A stretch of 64,000 nt of DNA from contig CAVVFG010000001.1 in the NCBI GenBank assembly GCA_963747405.1, forward strand, positions 22,269 to 86,268. The letters run 5' to 3'. How positions within the stretch are numbered: position 1 is the stretch's first letter; each line of letters starts with the position of its first letter. Below, in pieces: positions 44,061-53,626 of the stretch. The notes below the pieces were generated by a model. The model was not told where the DNA came from. It did not search any database and was given only the letters and a program-made list of their open reading frames with translations. The position numbers and the translations under genes are program-made. The DNA is from Fodinibacter sp963747405 (lineage in GTDB: Bacteria; Actinomycetota; Actinomycetes; Actinomycetales; Dermatophilaceae).

Positions 44061-46925
44061 TCAGGTGGGACCGAATCCGGTGGTGACGAGGACCAGCTCT
44101 CCGGCCTCGTCGGTGGCCGGGACGTCGAGCTCGGCCGTGATCCGCCAGTCGTGGTCGCCGTCGGGGTCGTCGAGGATCTGGGTGACGACCCAGTGGTCGG
44201 CGTCCTCCTCGTCGATGCGGAACAGGGCGGGCCCGCGGGCCTGTGGGCCGGTGCCGAGGTCGTCGTACTCGGCGTGGTAGCCGGCGGCAGCCGCCTCCCA
44301 CTCGACCTGGGTAAGACCGCCGTCGAGGGCTGCCAAGGCAGCGAACCGGCCGAGCGAGACCAGCTCGACGCGGCGGAACATGCTCTGCCGCACCATGACC
44401 CGCAGCGCCCGCGGGTTCGCCGACAGCGCGCGGTTCTCGCTGGGCGTGCGCACCTCGGTGAGCGGCTCGTCGCTCGGGTTGGTCAGGGCCTCCCATTCGT
44501 CGAGCAGGCTGGAGTCGGTGTGGCGCACCACCTCGCCGAGCCACTCCACCAGGTCGTCGAGCTCCTCGGTGCGCGCGGAGGTGGGCACGGTCGAACGCAG
44601 CGCCCGGTAGGCATCGGTGAGGTAGCGCAGCACGACTCCCTCGGCCCGGGCCAGCTTGTGGTGGGCGACGAGCTCGCCGAAGGTCATCGCCCGCTCGTAC
44701 ATCTCGCGCACCACCGACTTCGGCGACAGGCCGCGCGGGTCGACCCACGGGTGCCGCTGGCGGTAGGTGCGCAGGGCGGCCTCGAGCTCCTCGGCGAGCG
44801 GGCGGGGCCAGCTCACGTCGTCGAGTGCGTCCATCCGCTCCTCGTAGTCGAGCCCGTCGGCCTTCATCGCACCGACGGCCTCGCCCCGGGCCTCGAACCG
44901 CTGGGCCATCAGCACCGGGCGGGGGTCGTCGAGGGTGGCCTCGATGACGCTCACCACGTCGAGGGCATAGCCGGGCGCCTCGGGGTCGAGCATGTCGAGC
45001 ACGGCCAGGGCGAACGCCGACAGCGGCTGGTTGAGCGCGAAGCCGTCACCGAGGTCGAGGGCCACCTGGAAGGGTCCCTCGGCGTAGCGCCGCTCGTCGC
45101 CGCGCACGAAGTGCTCCAGCGCCCCGACCTTCCCTGCCAGCAGCCGCTGCGCGGCGCTCTCGTGCGGCGTGTCGCCGGCTGCTGGCAGGGAAGGTCGGGG
45201 AGCAGCGGGGTGGTGGCCGGCTGCGGCGAGCAGCTCGCCGATCGGGCCGAGGTCGGCAGCAGCCGCAGGTTCGAACATGTCGTCCTGGGCGTCGCCATCC
45301 GCGCTGCCGTCGTCGATGCCGATGCCGTCGTCGATGTCGATGCCGATGCCGGTGCTGGTGCCGGTGCCGGCGTCACCGGAGCCGTCGTCCGGCTCGCTGC
45401 TGTCGCCGGCACCCGGGGTGTCGGGTGGCAGCCAGTCGTCGACGGTCGACCCGTCGTCGGGCTCGACAACCTTGGCCCGCAGCAGTGACGCCAGCACCTG
45501 CACCGCCCGCTCGACGAGGGCGTCACGGCGCTCGGCGGTCTCGTGGTTGTCGAGCAGGAGGGTGTGCAGGGCCGCCTGCTGGCCCTCCCACTGGTCGAGC
45601 ACGTTGAGCACCATGGCGTGGTTGACCCGCATCTTCGAGGTCAGCGGCTCCGGGGCCGCCGCCACCAGCCGGTCGTACGTCGCCTCGGTGTATGACAAGG
45701 TGCCCTCCGGTGGCTTCTTGTGCACCACCTTGCGCCGCTTCTTGGCGTCGTCACCGGCCTTGGCCAGCGCCTTGGCGTTGAGCACGACGTGCTCGGGTGC
45801 CTGCACCACGACGTAGCCGATCGTGTCGAAGCCGGCCCGCCCGGCCCGCCCGGCGATCTGGTGGAACTCGCGGGCCCGCAGCACCCGTTGCTTGCGCCCG
45901 TCGTACTTGGTGAGCGAGGTGAGCAGCACGGTGCGGATCGGCACGTTGATGCCGACGCCGAGGGTGTCGGTGCCGCAGATGACGGCGAGCAGCCCGGCCT
46001 GGGCGAGCGTCTCGACCAGCCGGCGGTACTTCGGCAGCATCCCGGCGTGGTGAACGCCCACCCCGTGCAGCACCAGCCGCCGCAGGGTGACCCCGAACCC
46101 CTTGCCGAAGCGGAAGTGACCCACCGCATCCTTGATGGCCGCCTTGCGAGCGCTCGAGACGAGCTCGACGCTGGTGAGCGCCTGCGCCTGCTCCACCGCG
46201 GACGCCTGGGTGAACGAGACGACGTAGATCGGACCGCGGCCGTCGCGCAGCAGCAGCTCGATCGTCTCGTGAACCGCCGTGAGAACCCACGAGAACTCCA
46301 GTGGCACAGGCCTTTCCGCACCCGTGACGGCGACGGTCTCGCGACCGGTGCGGCGGGTGAGGTCCTCCTCGAAGAACGCCGTCTCGCCCAGGGTGGCCGA
46401 CATGAGGAGGTACTGCGTGTCGGGCATGAGCAGCAGCGGCACCTGCCACGCCCAGCCGCGGTCGGGCTCGGTGTAGAAGTGGAACTCGTCCATGACGACG
46501 AGCCCGATGTCGGCGAGCTCACGGTCGCGCAGGGCGTGGTTGGCCAGCACCTCGGCGGTCGCGCAGATGATGGGGGCGCCCGGGTTCACGGCCGCGTCGC
46601 CGGTGAGCATGCCGACCTTCTCGGCGCCGAAGATCTCGACCAGGGCGAAGAACTTCTCGCTGACCAGGGCCTTGATCGGCGCGGTGTACCAGCTGCGCCG
46701 CCCCTGCGCCATGGCCAGGGCGTGTGCTGCGACCGCGACCAGCGACTTGCCCGAACCGGTCGGTGTGGCGAGCACCACGTGGGCCCCACCGGCCAGGGCC
46801 AGCACCGCTTCCTCCTGTGCCGGGTAGAGCGTGAACCCGCGCTCACCGGCCCAGTCGAGGAAGACGTCGAAGGCCTCGTCCGCGCCTGCGGTCGAGGCGC
46901 CGGACAGGCGGTCGGTGAGGGTCAT
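44061..46925 (-). CDS. DEAD/DEAH-box RNA helicase of the DUF3516 family
   Basis: This 954-residue Ski2/Mtr4-like helicase has motif I ATPTGSGKS, motif II DEFH (VVMDEFHFY), motif III MSATL, and motif VI HQIAGRAGRAGFD, followed by the DUF3516 C-terminal half. The DEFH form of motif II is usual for this subfamily. An acidic low-complexity insertion (about 485-545, with a repeated Gly-Ile-Asp pattern) and an Ala/Pro stretch lie between the helicase core and DUF3516. Role: probable RNA unwinding or turnover; substrates are unknown. A 25-bp perfect inverted repeat lies inside the gene at 45122-45200. Confidence 0.92.
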   Translation of the reverse strand: MTLTDRLSGASTAGADEAFDVFLDWAGERGFTLYPAQEEAVLALAGGAHVVLATPTGSGKSLVAVAAHALAMAQGRRSWYTAPIKALVSEKFFALVEIFGAEKVGMLTGDAAVNPGAPIICATAEVLANHALRDRELADIGLVVMDEFHFYTEPDRGWAWQVPLLLMPDTQYLLMSATLGETAFFEEDLTRRTGRETVAVTGAERPVPLEFSWVLTAVHETIELLLRDGRGPIYVVSFTQASAVEQAQALTSVELVSSARKAAIKDAVGHFRFGKGFGVTLRRLVLHGVGVHHAGMLPKYRRLVETLAQAGLLAVICGTDTLGVGINVPIRTVLLTSLTKYDGRKQRVLRAREFHQIAGRAGRAGFDTIGYVVVQAPEHVVLNAKALAKAGDDAKKRRKVVHKKPPEGTLSYTEATYDRLVAAAPEPLTSKMRVNHAMVLNVLDQWEGQQAALHTLLLDNHETAERRDALVERAVQVLASLLRAKVVEPDDGSTVDDWLPPDTPGAGDSSEPDDGSGDAGTGTSTGIGIDIDDGIGIDDGSADGDAQDDMFEPAAAADLGPIGELLAAAGHHPAAPRPSLPAAGDTPHESAAQRLLAGKVGALEHFVRGDERRYAEGPFQVALDLGDGFALNQPLSAFALAVLDMLDPEAPGYALDVVSVIEATLDDPRPVLMAQRFEARGEAVGAMKADGLDYEERMDALDDVSWPRPLAEELEAALRTYRQRHPWVDPRGLSPKSVVREMYERAMTFGELVAHHKLARAEGVVLRYLTDAYRALRSTVPTSARTEELDDLVEWLGEVVRHTDSSLLDEWEALTNPSDEPLTEVRTPSENRALSANPRALRVMVRQSMFRRVELVSLGRFAALAALDGGLTQVEWEAAAAGYHAEYDDLGTGPQARGPALFRIDEEDADHWVVTQILDDPDGDHDWRITAELDVPATDEAGELVLVTTGFGPT
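45122..45200. repeat. Perfect 25-bp inverted repeat inside the DUF3516 helicase gene
   Basis: The left arm 45122-45146 (starting CCCCGACCTTCCCTGCCAGC) is the exact complement of the right arm 45176-45200, with 29 bp between. On the coding strand the right-hand copy comes first and encodes part of an Ala/Pro linker; the other encodes the start of a conserved-looking segment (RLLAGKVGALEHF). Nothing like it is seen in other genes of the window. Confidence 0.9.
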
Positions 46926-46951
46926 CGAGCCTGATTCTCCCCCACCGAGGG

Positions 46952-47608
46952 TCAGCGGGTGCGGGGGGCGGTCGACTCGCCGACGTGCTCGGTGAGCCAG
47001 CCGACGAGTGGACGCACCGCCCGCCAGTCGGCCCGCACCCGGTCGACGACCTCAGGGGTGCAGACCCACGCCGGCGCGCCGTGCTCGCGCTTGGCGATGA
47101 GGTTCTTGTGGCGCATCAGCTCGAGCCTGGGGTGGTCGGCCGGCACCCCCCGCGGCCGGGTGGCGACCCGGTCGCCGCCGAGCTCGAACCCGGCACCGGC
47201 CAGCTCGTCGACGATGCGCTGCAGCTGCTGCCCCGGCCGCGGGGCGTCGATCGCCGCCCGCAGCCGGGCCAGCTGGTCGGGCCCGGTGGGGTAGAAACCG
47301 CCGCCGGTCATCAGGCCGTCGGCGCTGACCTGCACGTAGAACCCCATCCCGGGCACGGTCGTGGCGAGCGCGCCCTGGTGGTCCTTGTACGGCGACTTGT
47401 CGGCGCTGAACCGCACGTCGCGGTGGGGCCGGTACGGCCGGGCCACCCCGAACTCGTCCTCGAGCGCGTCGAGCAGCCCCTCGAGCGGCTCGCGCACCGA
47501 CTCCTCGTAGCGCGCCTTGTGGGCGAGCCACCAGGTGCGGGTGTTCTCGGCCCGCAGCTCGTCGTAGAAGTCGAACGCGTCGAGGGGGATGCCGGGGTAG
47601 CCGCTCAC
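46952..47608 (-). CDS. DUF2461 family protein
   Basis: This 218-residue protein has the DUF2461 (TIGR02453) hallmarks: FDFYDELRAENTRTWWLAHK near the N-terminus, RFSADKSPYKDHQGA, and GGGFYPTGPDQLARLRAAID. The family is widespread and its biochemical role is unknown. GTG 47608 (VSGYPGIPLDAF) is taken as start, since the in-frame upstream extension is unlike the family and runs into the terminator of the aldo/keto reductase gene. It is 26 bp from the helicase start on the same strand. Confidence 0.88.
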   Translation of the reverse strand: MSGYPGIPLDAFDFYDELRAENTRTWWLAHKARYEESVREPLEGLLDALEDEFGVARPYRPHRDVRFSADKSPYKDHQGALATTVPGMGFYVQVSADGLMTGGGFYPTGPDQLARLRAAIDAPRPGQQLQRIVDELAGAGFELGGDRVATRPRGVPADHPRLELMRHKNLIAKREHGAPAWVCTPEVVDRVRADWRAVRPLVGWLTEHVGESTAPRTR

Positions 47609-47659
47609 GCGCCCACTCTGGCACCGTGCGCGGGCCGGCACCCGGCATCCACCGCAGTC

Positions 47660-47699
47660 GGGTGCCCAGGTGGCTGCCGGAGCAGCCGCCTGAGCACCC
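47660..47699. terminator. Hairpin after the aldo/keto reductase gene
   Basis: Arms of 18 nt pair at 16 positions plus one possible G-U, around a CGGA loop. It starts 9 nt after the stop of the aldo/keto reductase gene and lies before the DUF2461 start on the same strand, where a terminator is expected. Confidence 0.6.
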
Positions 47700-47707
47700 A
47701 TGCCGGG

Positions 47708-48568
47708 TCAGGGGGTGCCGAGGCGGGCGAGCTCGTCGTCGGTGAGCTGCAGCTCGGCGGCCATCACCGAGTCCTGGATCGAGGCCGGCCGCGACGAACC
47801 GGGAATGGGGACGACGACGTCGGCCAGCGAGAGCTCCCAGGCCAGGCAGACCTGCTGCGGGCTCACCCCGTGCTGGCGCGCCACCTGTGCGAACGCCTCG
47901 TGCGTCGAGCCCAGCTCGCCCGCCTTGGCGATGCCCCCCAACGGGCTCCACGGCAGGAAGGCGATGCCGAGCCCGGCGCAGTGCTCGAGCTCACCCTGGC
48001 TGGACCGGAAGGCGGGCGAGAACTGGTTCTGCACCGACACCAGCCGCCCACCCAGCACCTCGTTGGCTTCGTCGATCTGCGCGACCGTGGCGTTCGAGAT
48101 GCCGGCCCGCACGATGACGCCCTCGTCGAGCAGCTCGGCCAGGGCTCCGACCGACTCGGCGTAGGGGACCTTGGGGTCGGGGCGGTGGAACTGGTAGAGC
48201 CCGATGGCGTCGACGCCGAGCCGCCGGGCGGAGTCGCGGGCGGCCTGCTTGAGGTAGGCCGGGTCGCCGTTGAGCGTCCAGGAGCCGTCGCCGGGGCGCA
48301 GGTGTCCACCCTTGGTCGCGACGACCACCGAGGTGGCGTCACCGCCCCACGAGCGCAGGGCACCGGCGATGAGCTCCTCGTTGTGGCCGACGTCGTCGGC
48401 GTGCAGGTGGTAGGCGTCGGCGGTGTCGATGAGCGTGACGCCGGCGTCGAGCGCGGCGTGGATGGTCGACACCGAGCGCTCGGCGTCGGGTCGGCCCTCG
48501 ATCGACATCGGCATCCCGCCGAGGCCGATCGCGCTCACCTTCAGGTCTGCGATGCTGCGCTGCTGCAT
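47708..48568 (-). CDS. Aldo/keto reductase
   Basis: This 286-residue AKR barrel has the N-terminal strand VSAIGLGGMPMS, the catalytic Asp/Tyr region LIDTADAYH, the Lys in VVVATKGG, the His position in YQFHRPD, and the C-terminal NADPH segment VVPIPGSSRPASI. It would reduce aldehydes or ketones with NADPH. The substrate cannot be read. ATG 48568 (MQQRSIADLKV) has GGGAG upstream. Confidence 0.9.
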   Translation of the reverse strand: MQQRSIADLKVSAIGLGGMPMSIEGRPDAERSVSTIHAALDAGVTLIDTADAYHLHADDVGHNEELIAGALRSWGGDATSVVVATKGGHLRPGDGSWTLNGDPAYLKQAARDSARRLGVDAIGLYQFHRPDPKVPYAESVGALAELLDEGVIVRAGISNATVAQIDEANEVLGGRLVSVQNQFSPAFRSSQGELEHCAGLGIAFLPWSPLGGIAKAGELGSTHEAFAQVARQHGVSPQQVCLAWELSLADVVVPIPGSSRPASIQDSVMAAELQLTDDELARLGTP

Positions 48569-48662
48569 GTCGTCAAACTCCCGTTCGTCACGATCGATGG
48601 ATGCGGTATCCGGACGAGGGTGGCCAACAGCCGCGAGGCCGCAGACCTTCCCGCCGCCGGCC

Positions 48663-48866
48663 TCAACGGCGGCGCAGCGCCGACTCCTTGTGGGCCGCCC
48701 TCGCCCCGGTCTTGTCCGACTCCACGATGTGGTACGGGTCGTCGTCGGTGGGCCGGAACTGCTGGCCCTCGAAGGTGAAGTCCGAGGTGCGCTTCTCCTG
48801 CACGGTGCCCGAGGTCTGGCCCTGGGAGGTGTTCCAGGCGACCTCGTCGCCCTTGCGGTAGGACAT
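48663..48866 (-). CDS. DUF2945 (hypervirulence-associated TUDOR domain) protein
   Basis: This 67-residue protein reads MSYRKGDEVAWNTSQGQTSG and then VQEKRTSDFTFEGQQFRPTD and YHIVESDKTG, the small beta-barrel of DUF2945. AGGAG lies ahead of ATG 48866. Its role is unknown; the family is common as single small genes. It is followed on the same strand by the aldo/keto reductase gene after 94 bp with no recognised gene in between. Confidence 0.88.
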   Translation of the reverse strand: MSYRKGDEVAWNTSQGQTSGTVQEKRTSDFTFEGQQFRPTDDDPYHIVESDKTGARAAHKESALRRR

Positions 48867-49113
48867 GGTCGGCTCCTGTCGATGGGGCGTCGGTCGTCCG
48901 ACGCTAGCCTGATGCCGGGGCGCCCCGGCCGCTGCACGGCATCCGGAACTGCTCCGGTCCAAGGAGCACGAAGCGTTCACCGGCCGTTCGCGGATGCGGC
49001 TGTTCTTTCGACTCGCGGCGGCCGGTGGGGGGTGTTACGTTCGCGCCGCAACTCGTGCGGGAGAGGGCGCCGCGACCGCGGCAGGTGCCCCCCGCTTACT
49101 CCCTGGAGGACGC

Positions 49114-52100
49114 ATGGCCGGTTCGTCGTTCCGTCGGTTCGTGGGCAGGGTGGCCGTCGGCGCCCTCGCCGTGGCCGTTCCCGTGGTGCTGGCGCCCGTG
49201 GCGGCGTCCGCGGCCGCCCCCACCGAGCTCTTCTTCTCCGAGTACGTCGAGGGATCGAGCAACAACAAGGCCCTGGAGATCTACAACGGCACCGGTGCGG
49301 CGGTCGACCTGGTCGCCGGCGGCTACAGCGTCCAGATGTCCTTCAACGGCAACACCACTGCCGGGCTCACCATCAACCTCACGGGCACGGTCGCCGCGGG
49401 CGACGTGTTCGTGCTGGCCCAGTCCAGCGCCGACGCCGCGATCCTGGCCCAGGCCGACCAGACGAACGGAAGTGGCTGGTTCAACGGCGACGACGCCGTG
49501 ACCCTGCGCAAGGGCACCACGGTGCTCGACGTCATCGGACAGGTGGGAGTCGACCCGGGCACGCAGTGGGGCTCGGGCCTGACGAGCACCGCCGACAACA
49601 CCCTGCGTCGCACGCCGAACGTCTGCACCGGGGACGCCGACGGCTCGAACACCTTCGACCCCGCCACCGAGTGGGACGGCTTCGCCACCGACACCTTCGA
49701 TGGGCTCGGTACCCACACCGCAACCTGCGGCGCGGTGCCCACCGACGAGGCACCCACCGTGACGTCCGTGACGCCGGGAGCCGACGGGACGGGATCGGTC
49801 AACGTCCGGCCCTCGGTCACCTTCAGCGAGGCCGTCACCGCAGACGACGGCGCCTTCGTCCTGCAGTGCACCTCGTCCGGCGCGGTCCCCACGACCGTGG
49901 CACCCAGCAACCAGGGCCGGACCTGGACCATCGACCCGACCCCTGCCCTACAGGTCGGGGAGGACTGCACCCTGACCGTCGTCGGCTCCGAGGTCAGCGA
50001 CGTCGACACCGTCGACCCGCCGGACACCCTGGCAGCCGACGTCACGTCAGAGTTCGAGGTCGTCGACTTCTGCACGGCCGACACCACGCCCATCCCCGCC
50101 ATCCAGGGGGCGGGCACCGCTCCCGCCCTCACCGGCACGCGCACCACGCGCGGCGTGGTGGTCGCCGACTACGAGGGCGGCGCCAGTGGCAGCCTGCGCG
50201 GCTTCTACCTCCAGGACCCGGTGGGCGACGGCGACCCGGCGACCTCCGACGCGATCTTCGTGTTCAACGGCAGCAACGAGGACTCGGTCGACCTCGGCGA
50301 CGTGGTGACCGTGCAGGGCAGCGTGGCCGACTTCCAGGACCAGACCCAGATCTCGGTGTCACCGGGCAACATCGTCGTGTGCGGCACCGGCACGGTCACG
50401 CCCACGAAGGTGACGCTGCCGATGGCGAGCCCGACGGCCTTCGAGAGGTTCGAGGGCATGCTGGTCACGTTCCCGCAGGAGCTGTCGGTCACCGAGCACT
50501 TCCAGCTGGGCCGCTTCGGCCAGGTGACCGTCTCCTCCGGTGGCCGCCTGGTCCAGCCCACCAACGTGGTCGCTCCCGGGCCGGCGGCGATCGCCCTCCA
50601 GGCGCAGAACGACCTCAACCGGGTGATCATCGACGACACGCTGAACAACCAGAACCCCGACCCGATCATCTGGGGCCGCGGCGGCCGGCCGCTCAGCGCC
50701 GAGAACACCCTGCGCGGCGGTGACACGACCACCGGGGCCACCGGTGTGCTGACGTACACCTGGGCCGGCAACTCGGCCAGTGGCAACGCCTGGCGCCTGC
50801 GCCCGGTGGACCAGACGGGCACCGGCATCACCTTCGAGGCCGCGAACCCGCGCCCGACGTCCGCGCCGGACGTCGGTGGCGCCGTGCAGGTGGCCGGCAT
50901 GAACCTGCTGAACTACTTCAACACCTTCGACGGGCTGCCCGACCGGGTCGACAACTGCACGGGCGGGGTCAGCGGAGCGCCTGCCGACTGCCGCGGCGCC
51001 GACACGCAGGACGAGCTCGACCGGCAGACGGCCAAGACCGTCGCGGCCATCGCGAAGGTCGACGCCGACGTCATCGGCGTCAACGAGATCGAGAACGACG
51101 GCTACGGCCCGGACAGCGCGATCGACGACCTCGTCGGGGCGGTGAACGCCGAGGTCGGCGCCGGCACCTACGCCTTCATCGACGCCGATGCCCGCACCGG
51201 CCAGGTCGACGCCCTCGGCGACGACGCGATCAAGGTCGGGTTCCTCTACAAGCCGGCAGCGGTCACGCCGGTCGGCACGACAGCGGTGCTCAACACCGCC
51301 GCGTTCGTCACCGGCGGCGACTCGGCCCCGCGCAACCGGCCCTCGCTCGCCCAGGCCTGGCGCAGCGCGGTCACCGGCGGGGTGTTCGTCACCGACGTCA
51401 ACCACCTGAAGTCCAAGGGCTCCGCCTGCGACACCCCGGACGCCGATGACGGCCAGGCCAACTGTGCGCAGGTGCGCACCCGCGCCGTGGGCCTGCTGCT
51501 CGACTGGCTGGGCAGCGACCCGACGGGCACCGGCGACGAGGACGTGCTGTTGGTCGGCGACTACAACTCCTACGCCAAGGAGACGCCGGTCGCGACGCTC
51601 GAGGCGGGCGGCTACACCAACCTCGTCGAGAAGTTCCAGGGCGCGGACGCCTACTCCTACGCCTTCGACGGCCAGTGGGGCTACCTCGACCAGGCCCTCG
51701 GGTCGCCGACCCTGGTCGGCCAGGTGACCGGTGTCGCCGACTACCACATCAACGCCGACGAGCCGTCGGTGCTCGACTACAACACCGACTTCAAGTCGGC
51801 GGGGCAGGTCGAGAGCCTCTACGCGCCGGACGAGTTCCGGGTGAGCGACCACGACCCGGTGCTCGTCGGCCTCACCCCCGTGCGGGACTACCGCACGTCG
51901 GGACTCGAGGGCCCCCTCGGCAAGCCGGGCCGGGTCGTCAAGGCGGGCTCGACGCTTCCGGTGAAGGTCAGCTTCCGGGGCGCGCACGGGTCGGCGCCCC
52001 GCGACCTGGCCCCGGTGGTGCGCGTCGAGCTGGACGGTGAGGTCGTGCTCACCGGCACCGCCCGGCTCGCCGGTGGCCACTGGCAGTTCCTCCTGCGCAC

Positions 52101-52197
52101 GGGCACGCTGCCCGACCCACGAGGCGTGTACACGGTGACGGTCCTCGTCCCCGAGACGGGGCAGACGGTCACCGGGAGCTTCCGGCTGCGGCCGTGA
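49114..52197 (+). CDS. Secreted ExeM/NucH-type multidomain nuclease
   Basis: This 1,027-residue exported protein has a signal peptide (VGALAVAVPVVLAPVAASA). A lamin-tail domain follows (TELFFSEYVEGSSNNKALEI to about 175), then a Big_5-type Ig-like domain (about 210-310). An ExeM-type OB region (VVVADYEGGASGSLRGFYLQ) starts near 345, and an endonuclease/exonuclease/phosphatase domain runs from about 588 to 915. Its catalytic signatures are GVNEIEND, NHLKSKGS, GDYNSY and the final SDHDPVLVGL. A C-terminal beta domain of about 110 residues ends it. ExeM/NucH enzymes degrade extracellular DNA for phosphate or biofilm turnover. ATG 49114 has GGAGGA upstream. Confidence 0.92.
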   Translation: MAGSSFRRFVGRVAVGALAVAVPVVLAPVAASAAAPTELFFSEYVEGSSNNKALEIYNGTGAAVDLVAGGYSVQMSFNGNTTAGLTINLTGTVAAGDVFVLAQSSADAAILAQADQTNGSGWFNGDDAVTLRKGTTVLDVIGQVGVDPGTQWGSGLTSTADNTLRRTPNVCTGDADGSNTFDPATEWDGFATDTFDGLGTHTATCGAVPTDEAPTVTSVTPGADGTGSVNVRPSVTFSEAVTADDGAFVLQCTSSGAVPTTVAPSNQGRTWTIDPTPALQVGEDCTLTVVGSEVSDVDTVDPPDTLAADVTSEFEVVDFCTADTTPIPAIQGAGTAPALTGTRTTRGVVVADYEGGASGSLRGFYLQDPVGDGDPATSDAIFVFNGSNEDSVDLGDVVTVQGSVADFQDQTQISVSPGNIVVCGTGTVTPTKVTLPMASPTAFERFEGMLVTFPQELSVTEHFQLGRFGQVTVSSGGRLVQPTNVVAPGPAAIALQAQNDLNRVIIDDTLNNQNPDPIIWGRGGRPLSAENTLRGGDTTTGATGVLTYTWAGNSASGNAWRLRPVDQTGTGITFEAANPRPTSAPDVGGAVQVAGMNLLNYFNTFDGLPDRVDNCTGGVSGAPADCRGADTQDELDRQTAKTVAAIAKVDADVIGVNEIENDGYGPDSAIDDLVGAVNAEVGAGTYAFIDADARTGQVDALGDDAIKVGFLYKPAAVTPVGTTAVLNTAAFVTGGDSAPRNRPSLAQAWRSAVTGGVFVTDVNHLKSKGSACDTPDADDGQANCAQVRTRAVGLLLDWLGSDPTGTGDEDVLLVGDYNSYAKETPVATLEAGGYTNLVEKFQGADAYSYAFDGQWGYLDQALGSPTLVGQVTGVADYHINADEPSVLDYNTDFKSAGQVESLYAPDEFRVSDHDPVLVGLTPVRDYRTSGLEGPLGKPGRVVKAGSTLPVKVSFRGAHGSAPRDLAPVVRVELDGEVVLTGTARLAGGHWQFLLRTGTLPDPRGVYTVTVLVPETGQTVTGSFRLRP

Positions 52198-52222
52198 ACC
52201 GCCGCCCGCGAGGGGCTCCGTG

Positions 52223-52264
52223 ACCGACGACGGGGTGGGCCTTGTGGCCCGCCCCGTCGTCGGT
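52223..52264. terminator. 19-bp hairpin terminator between convergent genes
   Basis: A 19-bp stem with one G-U wobble and loop TTGT lies between the nuclease stop (52197) and the end of the convergent dehydrogenase (52282). It is the strongest terminator-like hairpin of the region and should serve both genes. Confidence 0.8.
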
Positions 52265-52281
52265 GCGCTGCCGGATGCCGG

Positions 52282-53259
52282 TCAGGGCCGGACGACGACG
52301 CGGTGCCTCGCGCGGCCCTCGGCGACCTCCACCCAGGCCGCAGGGGCGTCGTCGAGGCCAACGACGTCGTGGGTGACGTCGAGCCGCCCGGCGGCGGCGT
52401 GGCCCAGGACGGTGCCGAACACCTCCCGGCGGCGGGTGTCGGTGAGGGCGGTGTTGGTGTAGCCGAGCACCGAGGCCGACCGGCTGCGCAGCGTGGCGGA
52501 GTCGACGCTGACGCCGGCCCCGGCACTGCTGCCGAGGTTGACCAGCCGCCCGCCCTCACCGAGCACCGAGACCGCCGCAGTTGCGGGGATGCCGGCCAGC
52601 GGGTCGACGACGACGCCGGCGGAGCCGCCGCACGCCTCCCGCAACCGCTGCGCGAGCGAGGTGGCGTCCTCGTCGGCGCGCAGGTCGACCACGGCATCCG
52701 CACCGCAGGCGGCGGCCCGTTCGCGTGCGGCCCCCGATCGGGCTGCCGCGACCACGCGTCCGGCCCCGAGCAGCCGGGCGGCCCGGACGGCCACCTGGCC
52801 CACCACGCCGCCGGCACCGAGCACGAGCACCGTCTCCCCCGGACGCAGTGCTGCCCGGCCCTCGAGCACCTCCCACGCCGCCACGGCCGACAGGCCCAGC
52901 GCGGCCACCAGGGTGTCGGGGAGGTCGGCATCGACGACGACCGCCTGCGCGGCCGGTGCGAGCGCGAGCTCGGCGAGCCCTCCGTCGCCGGGCGCCATCC
53001 CCGCGGTGGTGGGGAACCACACCCGCCGGCCGACCAGCTCGCCCGGCCCCTCACGCACGACGCCGACGCCCTGCACGCCCGGCACGTAGGGCAGCACCGG
53101 CGGGCCGAAGTAGGACGTGCCGCTGGCGCAGAGCAGGTCGAGCGGCACGATCGGCACGGCGGTCACGCCGACGAGCAGCTCGCCCCCGCCCGGCACGGGG
53201 TCGGCGCGGTCGACGACCTCGGGAGGCCGGCCGTTCGCGGTGATGGTGGCGGCGCGCAC
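52282..53259 (-). CDS. Medium-chain dehydrogenase, quinone oxidoreductase type
   Basis: This 325-residue MDR has the GroES-like N-terminal half (LPYVPGVQGVGVVREGPGEL) and the Rossmann half with VLVLGAGGVVGQVAVRAARL, followed by ADAVVDLRAD and VVVDPLAGIPA. No structural-zinc cysteine cluster is visible, so it is of the zinc-free quinone-oxidoreductase type. It is the last gene of the CoA-transferase/LigAB cluster, 4 bp after ligA. It may reduce an enone or aldehyde produced by ring cleavage; the substrate is not readable. Confidence 0.85.
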   Translation of the reverse strand: MRAATITANGRPPEVVDRADPVPGGGELLVGVTAVPIVPLDLLCASGTSYFGPPVLPYVPGVQGVGVVREGPGELVGRRVWFPTTAGMAPGDGGLAELALAPAAQAVVVDADLPDTLVAALGLSAVAAWEVLEGRAALRPGETVLVLGAGGVVGQVAVRAARLLGAGRVVAAARSGAARERAAACGADAVVDLRADEDATSLAQRLREACGGSAGVVVDPLAGIPATAAVSVLGEGGRLVNLGSSAGAGVSVDSATLRSRSASVLGYTNTALTDTRRREVFGTVLGHAAAGRLDVTHDVVGLDDAPAAWVEVAEGRARHRVVVRP

Positions 53260-53263
53260 GGGC

Positions 53264-53626
53264 TCAGGTGGCGATGTCGGGGTAGGGCAGCGACAGGTGG
53301 GCCAGCGCCGCGCCGTAGCCCTTCTGGTACGACAGCGGCTCCGGGTGGTCGCGCTCGAACATCGCGATGAAGAGGGTGAGGGTGAGGAACGGGTGCGCCC
53401 CCATCCCGAACAGTGCCACGTGGTCGTGTGCCACGAGCGCGTCGCGCTCGGCGTCGTCGAAGGCCAGCCAGGTGCTCGCCTCGGCGTCGGGCACGTTGAG
53501 GATGCGGTTGGCCTGGGTCTCCTCCCACCACGCGACCAGCCCGGCCGGGTCGGTTCGGTAGCGCTCGACGAGGTCGGGGTCGCGGTCGACCGTGAACAGG
53601 AACTTGTCCACGAGGTACTTGCTCAT
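53264..53626 (-). CDS. Extradiol ring-cleavage dioxygenase small subunit (LigA-like)
   Basis: This 120-residue alpha subunit resembles LigA of protocatechuate 4,5-dioxygenase: YLVDKFLFTVDRDPDLVERY, then DAERDALVAHDHVALFGMGA followed by HPFL. LigA-type proteins cover the catalytic subunit and help bind the aromatic carboxylate. ATG 53626 overlaps the stop of the ligB-like gene (ATGA), so both are made together. It is slightly shorter than LigA. Confidence 0.87.
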   Translation of the reverse strand: MSKYLVDKFLFTVDRDPDLVERYRTDPAGLVAWWEETQANRILNVPDAEASTWLAFDDAERDALVAHDHVALFGMGAHPFLTLTLFIAMFERDHPEPLSYQKGYGAALAHLSLPYPDIAT

